Of a stretch of DNA of 41,682 nucleotides, positions 1-8,503 are shown in pieces (position 1 is the stretch's first letter; the number at the start of each line of letters is the position of its first letter). Location of the stretch: positions 1 to 41,682 of the forward strand of contig JASBRJ010000021.1 of NCBI GenBank assembly GCA_030149525.1, read 5' to 3'. Source of the stretch: a bacterium (lineage in GTDB: Bacteria > Vulcanimicrobiota > Xenobia > Xenobiales > JADMJV01). The notes beneath the pieces were generated by a model. That model had not been told where the DNA came from. It did not search any database and was given only the letters and a program-made list of their open reading frames with translations. The translations under genes and the position numbers were made by a program.

Positions 1-447
1 ATTCAAGAAGATGAAGTCTTCTCGAAAGACCTCGATGAGAACCACCGGAGGCGGGTCCAGGGCGGCCAGTCCCAGTTGCAAAGCTTCGTCTTCAATGCGG
101 ACTTTCAAGGGATCGTCGGGTTGCATGGAATTGGTGGAAGGGTGAATCACAATATCCATTCCCACCACAGAAGGTTTGCCTTCTTTAATCTTGTTGATGA
201 GCCCGGCCAACTCGCTTTGCCAGAGAATCTGAGGTTTTCCGAAGTGGTTGATGGTGTGTTCATCGATTCCCACCATCACCAGTCGAGGGTCGATGGGTTG
301 GGGGCCCATTAGCTTATAGCGAATTCCGAACCACTGATCCCAAACCAGGCTCTCCACTCGGTAGCCGAAGTTGCTTAAGGAGACAACCCCCAGAGCGATT
401 CCCACCAACAGTGCGGAGATCAAAATTTGAAGATTCAACTTCCTCAC
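1..447 (-). CDS. CHASE2-domain membrane sensor, N-terminal part (cut by left edge)
   Basis: The frame starts at GTG 447 and stays open for 149 codons to the window edge, so only the N-terminus is seen. Residues about 5-25 form a hydrophobic segment (ILISALLVGIALGVVSL), followed by an extracytoplasmic region with the CHASE2 pattern: DQWFGIRYKLMG, then PRLVMVGIDEHTI, then VVGMDIVIHP. CHASE2 domains are known as periplasmic sensors in front of cyclase, kinase or GGDEF outputs; the output here lies outside the window. The GTG overlaps the TGA of the aldehyde dehydrogenase gene as GTGA, which implies translational coupling and a shared operon. The CHASE2 call is firm by pattern. The output function is unknown. 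Confidence 0.8.
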   Translation of the reverse strand, partial: MRKLNLQILISALLVGIALGVVSLSNFGYRVESLVWDQWFGIRYKLMGPQPIDPRLVMVGIDEHTINHFGKPQILWQSELAGLINKIKEGKPSVVGMDIVIHPSTNSMQPDDPLKVRIEDEALQLGLAALDPPPVVLIEVFREDFIFLN

Positions 448-2039
448 TGATTTTTGCCTCTGATCTTTTTCCAAACCGAGGCGGCGTAGGCCTTAAGAAA
501 CCTTGCGAAAGCGAAGCTGTTAGGATCCATGTCCAGATCGAAGATGGCCGGACCCACGCGATGGAGGTTGGGGAAGGGCTTGATCCAGGCTTGAGGCGTG
601 TGAGGAATAAACGGTCCTTCAATCACCGTCTTCTCCGGACTATCAAAGAAGAAATGGTTATGAACCCAGCCGGTTCCGGTGTCGCTTCGGCCTCCTTGGT
701 AAGAGCCCCAGGGAGTAACACACGAACAGAAGGCAAGTCCGGGATAGATGTTGAGCGCCACGGTCCCGTATTCCAACCCGGCCTGCATTTGAGCGATAGC
801 GCGCTCATAAACCCTGCGTGTATTGCTATCCACAATCACCATACAACTGAGATCTCCCCATAAACAGTCGTTGCAAAATTTCGCTGCTGCCCGCATAAAA
901 TCCTCAGGATGGTGAGGCTCCATCTCCACCCAGCCCAACATGCCGCAAAACGCCTCTTCCCGGAAAAGCCGGGTGGTTTTCGTGGCGTCGAGTTCCACCA
1001 GGGTCCGTAATCCGAAGCATTCTGCTTCAGGATAGTCGGCTCGAAAAGACCGCCGGCGCTCCTCAGAGCCGTCCAGTCGGTCATCTCGACGAGCCAGTTT
1101 TTTGAGTTCGGCTTTAAGAGCCGACAAGAAGGCCTTCTTGTAAGACCAGTGCTTCGACACGACCAGAATCTGCGGTGTCATACAGGTGTAGCCACCGTTG
1201 AAGACCATCAAGGAGGCGAGATGGCGGGCTTGGTATTGAAGCTCGTCTTGAGTCCAGGGGCCGGGAATAATGATCACCGGCGTGACGCAGCCCAACTCGG
1301 CTGTGAACTTTTTCTCCTCAAGCGAACTCTCACTGAGAACCGCCTTATAGTTCTCCAGTCGGCCGGTGAAATGGACTCGTTGGAAAGTTTCGTCGCGTAG
1401 GAGTTCTTGACCCAGTTCCGGCCCTCCACTGACAATTTGCACATGCCGGTCTCGAATGAGAGGATGGAAGATCTCCTTCAAAATCGGTTCCAGTGGAGCC
1501 AAACGGTTCGGGAGTTTGCACACTACAGGTCGATTCTCGCAGAACAGTTTGGCCAGTATGTCGGTGGGGGCCATAGAACTCATATTGGAGGCCGCCAGAA
1601 CCAGGGCGGGTCCGGGGCTGTGATCACGGGCTCGCCGGTAGCGATAACCCTGAAGTTCGGCTCCGATGGACCAAACATGAGCCTCGATGTCGCGGTAGAG
1701 TAAACCCTCATGAACGCCGTGGGGGAAAACCCGAGAGACCGTTCTTCCGTCGATCCTCAGTCGATGGGACGGCACTTTCGGCCGGCCGCCCGAAGCTACC
1801 CCGTGGGCCAGGTATCTAAGAGAGCGGGCCAGAGGTAACGGACCCATAAGCCAGGATTCGGCACCCTCGGCCGAGTTCGGGAGGTGGCCCCGAAGTTCAG
1901 CTTCTTTCTCCACCCAAAAAGAGGCGACCCGCCTGAGATTGTTCCGACAGGAGTCCAGGTAGTAGCCTCGGGTCGGCAGGTCGACGGTGGACCACTTAGC
2001 AGCGGAGATCGTTAAGGATGGTTTTGTGGTTGTCCCCAA
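444..2039 (-). CDS. Atypical aldehyde dehydrogenase superfamily protein
   Basis: This 531-residue protein has the aldehyde dehydrogenase fold pattern. FTAELGCVTPVII matches the region of the catalytic Glu (ELGG in classical members), and FNGGYTCMTPQ holds the likely catalytic Cys. The family oxidises aldehydes to acids with NAD(P), or makes acyl-CoA in some branches; the substrate here cannot be deduced. Sequence around the motifs is divergent, so this is not a housekeeping betaine or succinate semialdehyde enzyme. The first possible start in frame is TTG 2039, 12 bases after the dsbD-like stop, with a GAGG 10 bases upstream. An ATG overlapping the dsbD stop (2055) lies in a different frame and ends after 19 codons, which raises the possibility of an indel in the G run at 2034-2037. 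Confidence 0.82.
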   Translation of the reverse strand: MGTTTKPSLTISAAKWSTVDLPTRGYYLDSCRNNLRRVASFWVEKEAELRGHLPNSAEGAESWLMGPLPLARSLRYLAHGVASGGRPKVPSHRLRIDGRTVSRVFPHGVHEGLLYRDIEAHVWSIGAELQGYRYRRARDHSPGPALVLAASNMSSMAPTDILAKLFCENRPVVCKLPNRLAPLEPILKEIFHPLIRDRHVQIVSGGPELGQELLRDETFQRVHFTGRLENYKAVLSESSLEEKKFTAELGCVTPVIIIPGPWTQDELQYQARHLASLMVFNGGYTCMTPQILVVSKHWSYKKAFLSALKAELKKLARRDDRLDGSEERRRSFRADYPEAECFGLRTLVELDATKTTRLFREEAFCGMLGWVEMEPHHPEDFMRAAAKFCNDCLWGDLSCMVIVDSNTRRVYERAIAQMQAGLEYGTVALNIYPGLAFCSCVTPWGSYQGGRSDTGTGWVHNHFFFDSPEKTVIEGPFIPHTPQAWIKPFPNLHRVGPAIFDLDMDPNSFAFARFLKAYAASVWKKIRGKNQ

Positions 2040-2051
2040 ACAGCAGTTGCC

Positions 2052-4097
2052 TCATTTCTTTTCGACACGGTCGAGGGCGGCAAGGACCGTGCCGGGGATC
2101 AGGACCTCCGGCAAAATCTCAGGGTCTTTCCCCTGACCGGGATAGAGGACGTAGAGTGGCACTCCCGCCCGCCCGTAGCCGGCTAAGGCGCGGGTGATCA
2201 CCTCGTCCTTTTTGGTCCAGTCAGCCTTCACGAGGGTGACGTCCAGATCCTTGAACTTGTTCTGTACCTCGGAAGAGGAGAGAGCGACCAGTTCGTTCGC
2301 TTTGCACGAGGTGCACCAGTCGGCCGTAAAGTCGAGGAAGAACGGCTTGCCTTCAGCCTTGAGCTGCTCCACTAACTCGGGAGTGTAGGCAAGCCAACGG
2401 TCTTCTCCGATCGGTTCTTGAGAGGCCTGATAGCCGGTGTAGAGGCTCAAGAGCATGGCAAGACCTGCGAAGACGACGCCCAAGCGCTTGTGGGTCGGCT
2501 CAAACGAGCAGCCCCATTTCCCGTAGATCCAGGAGGCAAAGCCGACACCCAGCAGCGCGAGCAGAAGCAAAGCCATTCTGTCCATACCCACCTGACCACC
2601 GAAAACCCAGACCAGCCATATGACCGCCAACAGCATGGGAAAGGCCAGAATCTGCTTAAAGGTCACCATCCAGGCACCCGGTTTCGGGAGTTTTTGCAAA
2701 AGGGCGGGGAAAAGGGTCAGGGTCATGTAGGGGGCCGCCACGCCGAGCGCCAGCGCGCTGAAGATGGAGAGTGCGACCCAGCTAGGTTGGCTGAGGGCGA
2801 AACCCACAGCGCCTCCCATGAAAGGGGCGGTACAGGGGGTGGCGGCAAGAGTGGTGAGGACCCCGGACCAGAACGAATGGGCGAACCCCTCCTTCTTATC
2901 GGCCACACCGGACAGTTGGGTGAGATTCTCACCCACCTCGAAAACGCCGAACAGATTGAGGCCGATGAGCAAGAACAACACGGCCAGACCACCGATCATC
3001 ACCGGATTTTGAAGATGATAACCCCAGCCCACACCCTGTCCTGCAGCGCGCACCACCAAGAGAATTCCGCTCATGACCCAGAACGACACCAGAACGCCCA
3101 CGGTGAAGACGGCTCCGTGATGCCAGGCTGGTCGACCCTCCGAATTAGACTGCTCTACAATGCCCAGAACTTTGAGGGAAAGAACAGGAAAGACGCAAGG
3201 CATGAGGTTCAAAACGATTCCGCCCAGGAAGGCGGCGGCAGCGGTGAGGAGGACGGTCTGGAGGCCGGCGGGTTCGGCTGTGACGGGCGCCTCCGTGAGA
3301 GGAGCTTCGAAAATCAAGGACTTTTCTCCGTCGGACAGGATGCCGCTCAGGGCTTGAGGCGCTTCTTTAGCTTCGGCATCGGGGGTTAGAAGAAGAGAGT
3401 CTTCAGCCGTCTGGTCGAGAATCTGGGGGGCCGCATCATTGAGTTGCTCGGGAGTGTCGGGGAAGAACCGGGTTTTGTCCTGGTTGAGGCCCGACGGCAA
3501 AACGAGTTGATACTTGTCGCCCAGTCGGTAGGCTCGCACCTCGTTGGTTGGAGTTGGAAGGTTTTCGAACGCCTTTTCGATTTCCGCAGCCTCGGGGGAG
3601 GAAACGTTTTCCCGGCCCACCTTGAGCGTGAGCTCGAGAGTGGCCTCACCGGGGACGCAGCTTTCCTTGCACTCCAGCCAGCTGAGTTTCACCTTGAGGG
3701 GATAAGTTTGTCCGGGTTGGGCACTCTCGGGAACCGTCAGAGTGAAGGGGAGAAGAACTTCATCTTCATAGGCGTAACTCACAAGACCCGTCGTTTCGAT
3801 GAACTGGGGCGCGGGCCACTGGAACTCATCGACGGAGAATCCCTCCGGCAGAGTCCAGACTGCTTCGGTGGGCAGGCCCACGTCACCGGGATTTTTCCAA
3901 TAGGTGTGCCAATGCTCGGACATCACCAGTCGGAAGGCTCCTCTGACCTGCCGGCCGGGTTGAACTTCCGAGTCGGCCAATAAGACCGACGCGGTGGTGT
4001 TGGGATCTCCAAAAAACTGCGCTTGCGCCGGACTGAGGCCTACGTAGAGTAGTAGGGTGATCAGGACAGTGATGAATGCGCTAGGTGTCTTGTTCAT
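2052..4097 (-). CDS. DsbD-like thiol:disulfide interchange protein
   Basis: The protein has three parts. It has a signal peptide (MNKTPSAF to SPAQAQ) and an N-terminal periplasmic immunoglobulin-like DsbD-alpha domain with the CKESC motif. A polytopic CcdA/DsbD membrane domain follows with its paired cysteines in LMPCVFPVL and ATPCTAPFMGG. A C-terminal thioredoxin domain carries DWCTSCK. Known members pass electrons from cytoplasmic thioredoxin across the inner membrane to periplasmic disulfide reductases or cytochrome c maturation. All redox cysteines appear present, so it should be active. I chose ATG 4097 rather than an upstream in-frame start at 4157, because 4097 begins the signal peptide, has AGAAGAG just upstream, and avoids overlapping the kinase-like gene. 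It sits 8 bases after that gene and just before the aldehyde dehydrogenase gene. Confidence 0.92.
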   Translation of the reverse strand: MNKTPSAFITVLITLLLYVGLSPAQAQFFGDPNTTASVLLADSEVQPGRQVRGAFRLVMSEHWHTYWKNPGDVGLPTEAVWTLPEGFSVDEFQWPAPQFIETTGLVSYAYEDEVLLPFTLTVPESAQPGQTYPLKVKLSWLECKESCVPGEATLELTLKVGRENVSSPEAAEIEKAFENLPTPTNEVRAYRLGDKYQLVLPSGLNQDKTRFFPDTPEQLNDAAPQILDQTAEDSLLLTPDAEAKEAPQALSGILSDGEKSLIFEAPLTEAPVTAEPAGLQTVLLTAAAAFLGGIVLNLMPCVFPVLSLKVLGIVEQSNSEGRPAWHHGAVFTVGVLVSFWVMSGILLVVRAAGQGVGWGYHLQNPVMIGGLAVLFLLIGLNLFGVFEVGENLTQLSGVADKKEGFAHSFWSGVLTTLAATPCTAPFMGGAVGFALSQPSWVALSIFSALALGVAAPYMTLTLFPALLQKLPKPGAWMVTFKQILAFPMLLAVIWLVWVFGGQVGMDRMALLLLALLGVGFASWIYGKWGCSFEPTHKRLGVVFAGLAMLLSLYTGYQASQEPIGEDRWLAYTPELVEQLKAEGKPFFLDFTADWCTSCKANELVALSSSEVQNKFKDLDVTLVKADWTKKDEVITRALAGYGRAGVPLYVLYPGQGKDPEILPEVLIPGTVLAALDRVEKK

Positions 4098-4105
4098 ATT
4101 CTCTT

Positions 4106-6541
4106 CTAATAGGTTTTTGTGGGAAACAGTTCCCGTCCGCCACCTCGAGATAACCATTCTTGTCTTAAAAGAGCTACCGCTCGAGGAGTGCGGCTGTCGT
4201 TTACCTTACCCAGTTCTTCCAAGAGTTCCACTACTTCGTCTCTCCAAACTTTCCACTCCAGCCGTGTGGATAGGGCGTGCTGTGTTCGCAAGAAGCAATC
4301 GTCGCTAGCCTGAAGCTTATGAGAGCGCCCCGACAGGCACCGGAGCCACTCCGGCCACAGAGTGAGATCGACGGACTCCGCCTGATCTCGGCTTACCTCC
4401 CGGCGAGCTCTTTGAATATCCGGACCCAGCCATTCCTGTTCAGGGACCCGACTCAACAGCACGTTCATCCAATAGTTGCACTCACCACGGCGGCGGAGAC
4501 TGTAAGCTTTCTCCACCGCTAGCGAACCCCAATAGAACAGTTCGGGAGTGTCGCCGGCCTGGAGGAAATGGTAGGCCATTTTGGCAGGCTCCGGCACACC
4601 CCGAGAGTAGAAAGCCGCGGCTAGGCGATGAATTCTCATTTTTCTTCTTACAGGAAGAGTGTCTAGAAGGGCGGACCGGAACTTGGGGTGCTTCCAACTG
4701 TAGGAGATGGCGCCGCCGCTTTGCTGAGTGATCTCCACCAGGCCTTTGCCGACAGCCTCCCCGAGAGCCTGGTCTACCTCTTCTTCCTGGCGATAGGTGA
4801 TGGCGTTGAGAGTGGACAGTCGGAAGGGATGGCCAAGGACCGCAGCCGTCTCCATGATATTTTGGGCCAGAGGGCTGAGCCCGCTCAGCTTCCAGGCGAT
4901 GACGGTATCTAAAGTTGGTCGTTCGGTAGGCGGGCTTGAGGTCCAACTCAATTCCAAGGCGTCCGACACCAGACCCTGAGCCTGGAGATATTCCACCAGT
5001 AAGACGGCATGGAGGGCGTTGCCTCGACTAACCTGGTGAACCCAGGAGGTGACCGACGGGTTTGGGGTTGTCCAGGTGAGTTCTTCGATCAGATTGGCGA
5101 TGCCTCGACGATTCAGCGCATCCAGGCGCAGAGACTGCTGCAGTCCGGCCACAAAAGCTCGCATGTCTTCCGAGCGGAAGGTGGTCTCCTCATCAACCAG
5201 GAGCAGCAGGAGCGGGATGTCTGGAAGAACCGACTGCAACTCTTTCAAAAATTCGACAAGTGTGTCGTCGGATTGCTGAATATCTCGGATAACCATCATG
5301 ATCGGCTCATCCAGAGCTATGCTCAAGAGACTCTCCACCACAGGCTGGGAGTCGTCCTGGAGTTCGGGGAAGTCTTGGCTGAGGGCGCCGATGACGCTTT
5401 GCAAGTGGAGGCCGCTTTCGGGGGTTGTTTCCACCAGCACAACCCGAACGGACCGTTCTGCCGCCTGCTCCATGAGCCAGCGAAGAAGGCGAGTCTTCCC
5501 GCATCCCACGTCACCTCTCAGCCTCACCATTGAGCCACTCTGCCGGCCTTTGAGAATGCGCTCCAGTTGCTCCATGAGAAAAGCCATCTCTCGTTCTCGT
5601 CCGGCGGGGGGGAGAGTTTTCTGTCGACGGTCTAGAGGAGTGGTTTGCTTGGCGTGACTCTTGAGCCAATCGAAAGCCTCTAGAGCGGTGGTGAATCGCT
5701 CGGAAGGATGGGGATGGAGGCAGCGGGCGAGAAAGCGGTCGGCCCAACGGGGCACATCCTCGGCGAAGTTGGAGGGTGGCGTGGGGCGGTCCTGGAGCTG
5801 TCCCAGCAGGGAGGTGAGAAGGAGTTCGGGACCTCCCGAGGCCGGGTTGTCGTTCAACGGCCCGAAATAAGGATGGCGGCGCGCGAGAGCTTCGTAGAGG
5901 ACAAGTCCCAAGGAGTAGACATCCGAGGCGGCGTCGGCGCGCTCCCCACACAGTTGTTCAGGGGAGCAATAGACCGGTTCTCCACTGAGTGCTTTCTCGG
6001 CAAAATGGTCCTCCAGTCGACCGGTGGCGGCCAGATCGGCAAAGAGAGGTTCATCGTTATGGCACACATAGATGTTGCTAGGCTTGATGGAACCGTGGGT
6101 TCTATTGGTGGCTTTGTGCAGGCGAGAGAGTGCTTGGAAAGCTTTGAGCAACACCTGAATGAGGCGGGACTCGTTTCTTTGGCTTTTCTCATACCATTCG
6201 GCAAACGTGAGACCGTCCACCAGGGGAAGCACCTGAATGGGGACGCCGTCGTGCTCGGCTAACTGGAGGGGGGTGAGCCAATTGCGGTCCGACAACATCA
6301 TGACGTCCAGGAGATCGCGCCGATACCGCATAGAAAAGCCCTCGTTCCGACGGAACTTGGGACGGGGAATTTTCAGGCAAACGTCCTGTTCTTCCAGAAT
6401 ATCGACGGCTGCATGAGCTGTATGGATGGGGCCGGCTCCAAGAGGCTTGCCCAGACGGTATCTCTGGTCGAGAATGGTGCCCTCTCGGCGCATAGGATCT
6501 CCGGTCTGCTCGCCGGATGAAGACGTTGCCTTGGAACTCAT
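4106..6541 (-). CDS. Ser/Thr kinase-fold protein fused to AAA ATPase (likely pseudokinase)
   Basis: This 811-residue protein has a protein-kinase-like domain at about 25-295 and an AAA/STAND-type ATPase domain from about 315 with Walker A GDVGCGKT (343-350). A helical C-terminus follows, resembling PknK/MalT-style regulators. The kinase domain keeps the VAIK-type Lys (VCLK, K57), the catalytic-loop Asn (N156), a metal-site Asp (ADLA, D169) and the APE-like CSPEQ. The HRD motif is HGS (149-151), so the catalytic Asp is replaced by Ser. The Gly loop is also degenerate (GAGPIHTA). By analogy it should be a cytoplasmic signal integrator, perhaps a nucleotide-binding scaffold rather than an active kinase. 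Start ATG 6541 has GAGGA 6 bases upstream. It heads the minus-strand operon with the dsbD-like, aldehyde dehydrogenase and CHASE2 genes. Confidence 0.85.
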   Translation of the reverse strand: MSSKATSSSGEQTGDPMRREGTILDQRYRLGKPLGAGPIHTAHAAVDILEEQDVCLKIPRPKFRRNEGFSMRYRRDLLDVMMLSDRNWLTPLQLAEHDGVPIQVLPLVDGLTFAEWYEKSQRNESRLIQVLLKAFQALSRLHKATNRTHGSIKPSNIYVCHNDEPLFADLAATGRLEDHFAEKALSGEPVYCSPEQLCGERADAASDVYSLGLVLYEALARRHPYFGPLNDNPASGGPELLLTSLLGQLQDRPTPPSNFAEDVPRWADRFLARCLHPHPSERFTTALEAFDWLKSHAKQTTPLDRRQKTLPPAGREREMAFLMEQLERILKGRQSGSMVRLRGDVGCGKTRLLRWLMEQAAERSVRVVLVETTPESGLHLQSVIGALSQDFPELQDDSQPVVESLLSIALDEPIMMVIRDIQQSDDTLVEFLKELQSVLPDIPLLLLLVDEETTFRSEDMRAFVAGLQQSLRLDALNRRGIANLIEELTWTTPNPSVTSWVHQVSRGNALHAVLLVEYLQAQGLVSDALELSWTSSPPTERPTLDTVIAWKLSGLSPLAQNIMETAAVLGHPFRLSTLNAITYRQEEEVDQALGEAVGKGLVEITQQSGGAISYSWKHPKFRSALLDTLPVRRKMRIHRLAAAFYSRGVPEPAKMAYHFLQAGDTPELFYWGSLAVEKAYSLRRRGECNYWMNVLLSRVPEQEWLGPDIQRARREVSRDQAESVDLTLWPEWLRCLSGRSHKLQASDDCFLRTQHALSTRLEWKVWRDEVVELLEELGKVNDSRTPRAVALLRQEWLSRGGGRELFPTKTY

Positions 6542-6635
6542 TGGCCGTCCTCTTCGCTTCTCAACAGGCTATACCCCCGCATGACACTCTTTGCCGTAAA
6601 GAGGAGTGCCTGGTTCCCATATCGGAGAACAGCAG

Positions 6636-7139
6636 ATGCTCATCCAAGACACATGTCCTCAATGCGGCGGACTCGCCATGGTCCTGGGAGATATCGTCAG
6701 TTGCTCTCTTTGTGGCGATTCTCCCCACCAGTCGGGAGGCGCCGCCACCTCCAACTCTCTCTTGGGTGAGAGGCCTAAGAACGACTCGGCCGGGGCTTTT
6801 CTCGATATCTCTCAGGAGGTGCCGCCCGACTTCCCCCGGGAGCGTTTAGAAGTTCGTCTCCCTCACGCCCTCTTGAAGCAAGTTCCCAATCCCAACGGGC
6901 GCGACTTCGACCCTTTCACCGAGCGTGCGGTGGAGTTCTATGTTCACTTCGTGGCGGGCTACGGGGCCCTTCCCAAGATGGAGAAGGTTGAGGAGGGGGC
7001 TCAACTCGTGATTGATCTCATCTCCACTCACGCCTTCCTCCTGGAAGAGCTGAGTAGAGCCAATCAGGTGGCCAAGGAGGAGCTTGTCTCACAGGCTCTT
7101 CGACTCTACATCCGAGAGTCGTCGGAGTGCCAATCTTGA
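6636..7139 (+). CDS. Small zinc-ribbon protein of unknown function
   Basis: The predicted product is 167 residues. An N-terminal zinc ribbon has two cysteine pairs, CPQC and CSLC, about 15 residues apart. A low-complexity Ser/Gly linker follows, then an alpha-helical C-terminal domain from about residue 65 (LPHALLKQVPNP to LYIRESSE). I do not recognise the C-terminal domain. Start ATG 6636 is preferred over an in-frame GTG at 6606 because GGAGA lies 7 bases upstream and the ribbon starts immediately. The gene stands alone on the plus strand, divergent from the kinase-like gene and convergent with the GspF gene 14 bases away. Confidence 0.72.
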   Translation: MLIQDTCPQCGGLAMVLGDIVSCSLCGDSPHQSGGAATSNSLLGERPKNDSAGAFLDISQEVPPDFPRERLEVRLPHALLKQVPNPNGRDFDPFTERAVEFYVHFVAGYGALPKMEKVEEGAQLVIDLISTHAFLLEELSRANQVAKEELVSQALRLYIRESSECQS

Positions 7140-7153
7140 ACGCGACACCTGCT

Positions 7154-8449
7154 TCACAAGGTCTGGAGGTTGTTGAAGACGGGAACGAAGGTGCACAACA
7201 GGACAGCGCCGATAGTCACCCCCAAAAACCCGATCAGGAGAGGTTCCAGCAGTGCCAAAAGGCTTTCTAGAGTGCGCTCCACCTGATCGGCACAGTATTC
7301 GGCGGCCTTGCTGAGGCTTGAGGTCAGATTTCCTGCGGCCTCCCCGGCAGCGATCAAGGCCAAAACATCCTGAGGAAATAAACCGGCTCGGCGAAAGCAT
7401 TCGCTCAATTCGGCGCCGTCCAAGAGTTCCTGGCGTGTCCGCAGGAGAGCCTGGCGATAGGACTCCGTCCACACTAACTCCGCACACAGATCCAGCCCGC
7501 GAACGATGGGTAGTCCGGCGGAGAGGAGCAGTTCCAACTGGCTGGTCACGGCGTTAGCTTCCAGCCGCTTGAGAAGGCTCCCCACCAGGGGAAGAGCAAA
7601 GAGTCTCTCCTCCACCAGGAGCCTCAGCTCACGAGTGGTCCAGATATGGCGCCCCAGAAAGGCCAGCAAGAGAGTTCCCAGAGTTAAGCCCGGAAGAAAA
7701 GCCCAATGTCGAAACAGCAGATTGAGCTGACCGAAAACAGGGACATCACCGGGATGAAAATTGGGAATCGAGGTCATGACCCGGCTCATCACATGTCCCA
7801 TAATGACAAGGCCCAAGCTCATGACGACTAGAACGACAGCCGGATAGCTCAGTCTTGAGACCAAGGTCCTTTTCAAGCGAACGGACTTTTCTTTCGACTC
7901 GGCAAGCCTTTCCAGAATATCTTGAAGGCGGCCGCTTTCTTCACCGAGTCGCACGGACGACACCACGAGCTTACCGAAGAGTCCGCTCCGCTCCAGGCTT
8001 TTCGAGAGAAGGCGGCCTCTTTCCAAATCTTTGGGAATCTGTTGGAGGAGACTCTTGACGTCGGGGCGGTGCTCGTCGCTGTCTCCCACGATACCGGCGG
8101 CGTGATGGATGGGAATTCCAGCGGCAAAGAGAACCTGCAGTTGCCTCAAATAAAGGGCTTGTTGCACACCCGGCCATCTGGCTGAGCGTCTGGACTTCGG
8201 CGGTGGGGCCTCTTTTTGCGAGGATGGGTTGGTGAGGGGAGGGGAAAGCGTTGTGGAGGCCACCGGTGCGGCGGGGGTGGGAATCGGGCCGGGATTGGCA
8301 GGCGTTGAGGCCGTGGCTTTTTTGATTTCCAGGACGAAGAGGCCCTTCGACCCCAATAGACGAGACGCGGAAGCTTTATCCGTCGCTTCCACCTCCCCCT
8401 TGGTCAACGAACCTGTTCGGTCACTTGCCGTGTACTCAAAGACTGGCAC
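7154..8449 (-). CDS. GspF/PilC-family inner-membrane assembly protein
   Basis: The 431-residue product begins with the characteristic MPVFEYTASDRTG segment of T2SF proteins. It has a Pro/Ala-rich linker (about 45-90) and then two T2SF repeats, each with helical cytoplasmic segments and transmembrane helices. The first has GDSDEHRPDVKSLL and SVRLGEESGRLQDIL; the second has LIAAGEAAGNLTSSL. The family forms the inner-membrane platform of type IV pili and type II secretion, working with a GspE/PilB ATPase. No ATPase or secretin gene lies next to it. The prepilin genes at 19415-22218 may belong to the same machine. Start GTG 8449 lacks a clear Shine-Dalgarno, but protein similarity fixes it. Confidence 0.9.
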   Translation of the reverse strand: MPVFEYTASDRTGSLTKGEVEATDKASASRLLGSKGLFVLEIKKATASTPANPGPIPTPAAPVASTTLSPPLTNPSSQKEAPPPKSRRSARWPGVQQALYLRQLQVLFAAGIPIHHAAGIVGDSDEHRPDVKSLLQQIPKDLERGRLLSKSLERSGLFGKLVVSSVRLGEESGRLQDILERLAESKEKSVRLKRTLVSRLSYPAVVLVVMSLGLVIMGHVMSRVMTSIPNFHPGDVPVFGQLNLLFRHWAFLPGLTLGTLLLAFLGRHIWTTRELRLLVEERLFALPLVGSLLKRLEANAVTSQLELLLSAGLPIVRGLDLCAELVWTESYRQALLRTRQELLDGAELSECFRRAGLFPQDVLALIAAGEAAGNLTSSLSKAAEYCADQVERTLESLLALLEPLLIGFLGVTIGAVLLCTFVPVFNNLQTL

Positions 8450-8503
8450 CGAAGATTCACTTCGACGGCCCGGCGGGCGCTTGCCTCCTTGAAAAGTGGG
8501 AAT

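Noticed and set aside
2418-3389. 323-codon open frame on the plus strand
   Set aside because: It is antisense to the dsbD-like gene, which has clear domains and cysteine motifs; the product is His/Gln/Gly-rich and resembles no protein.
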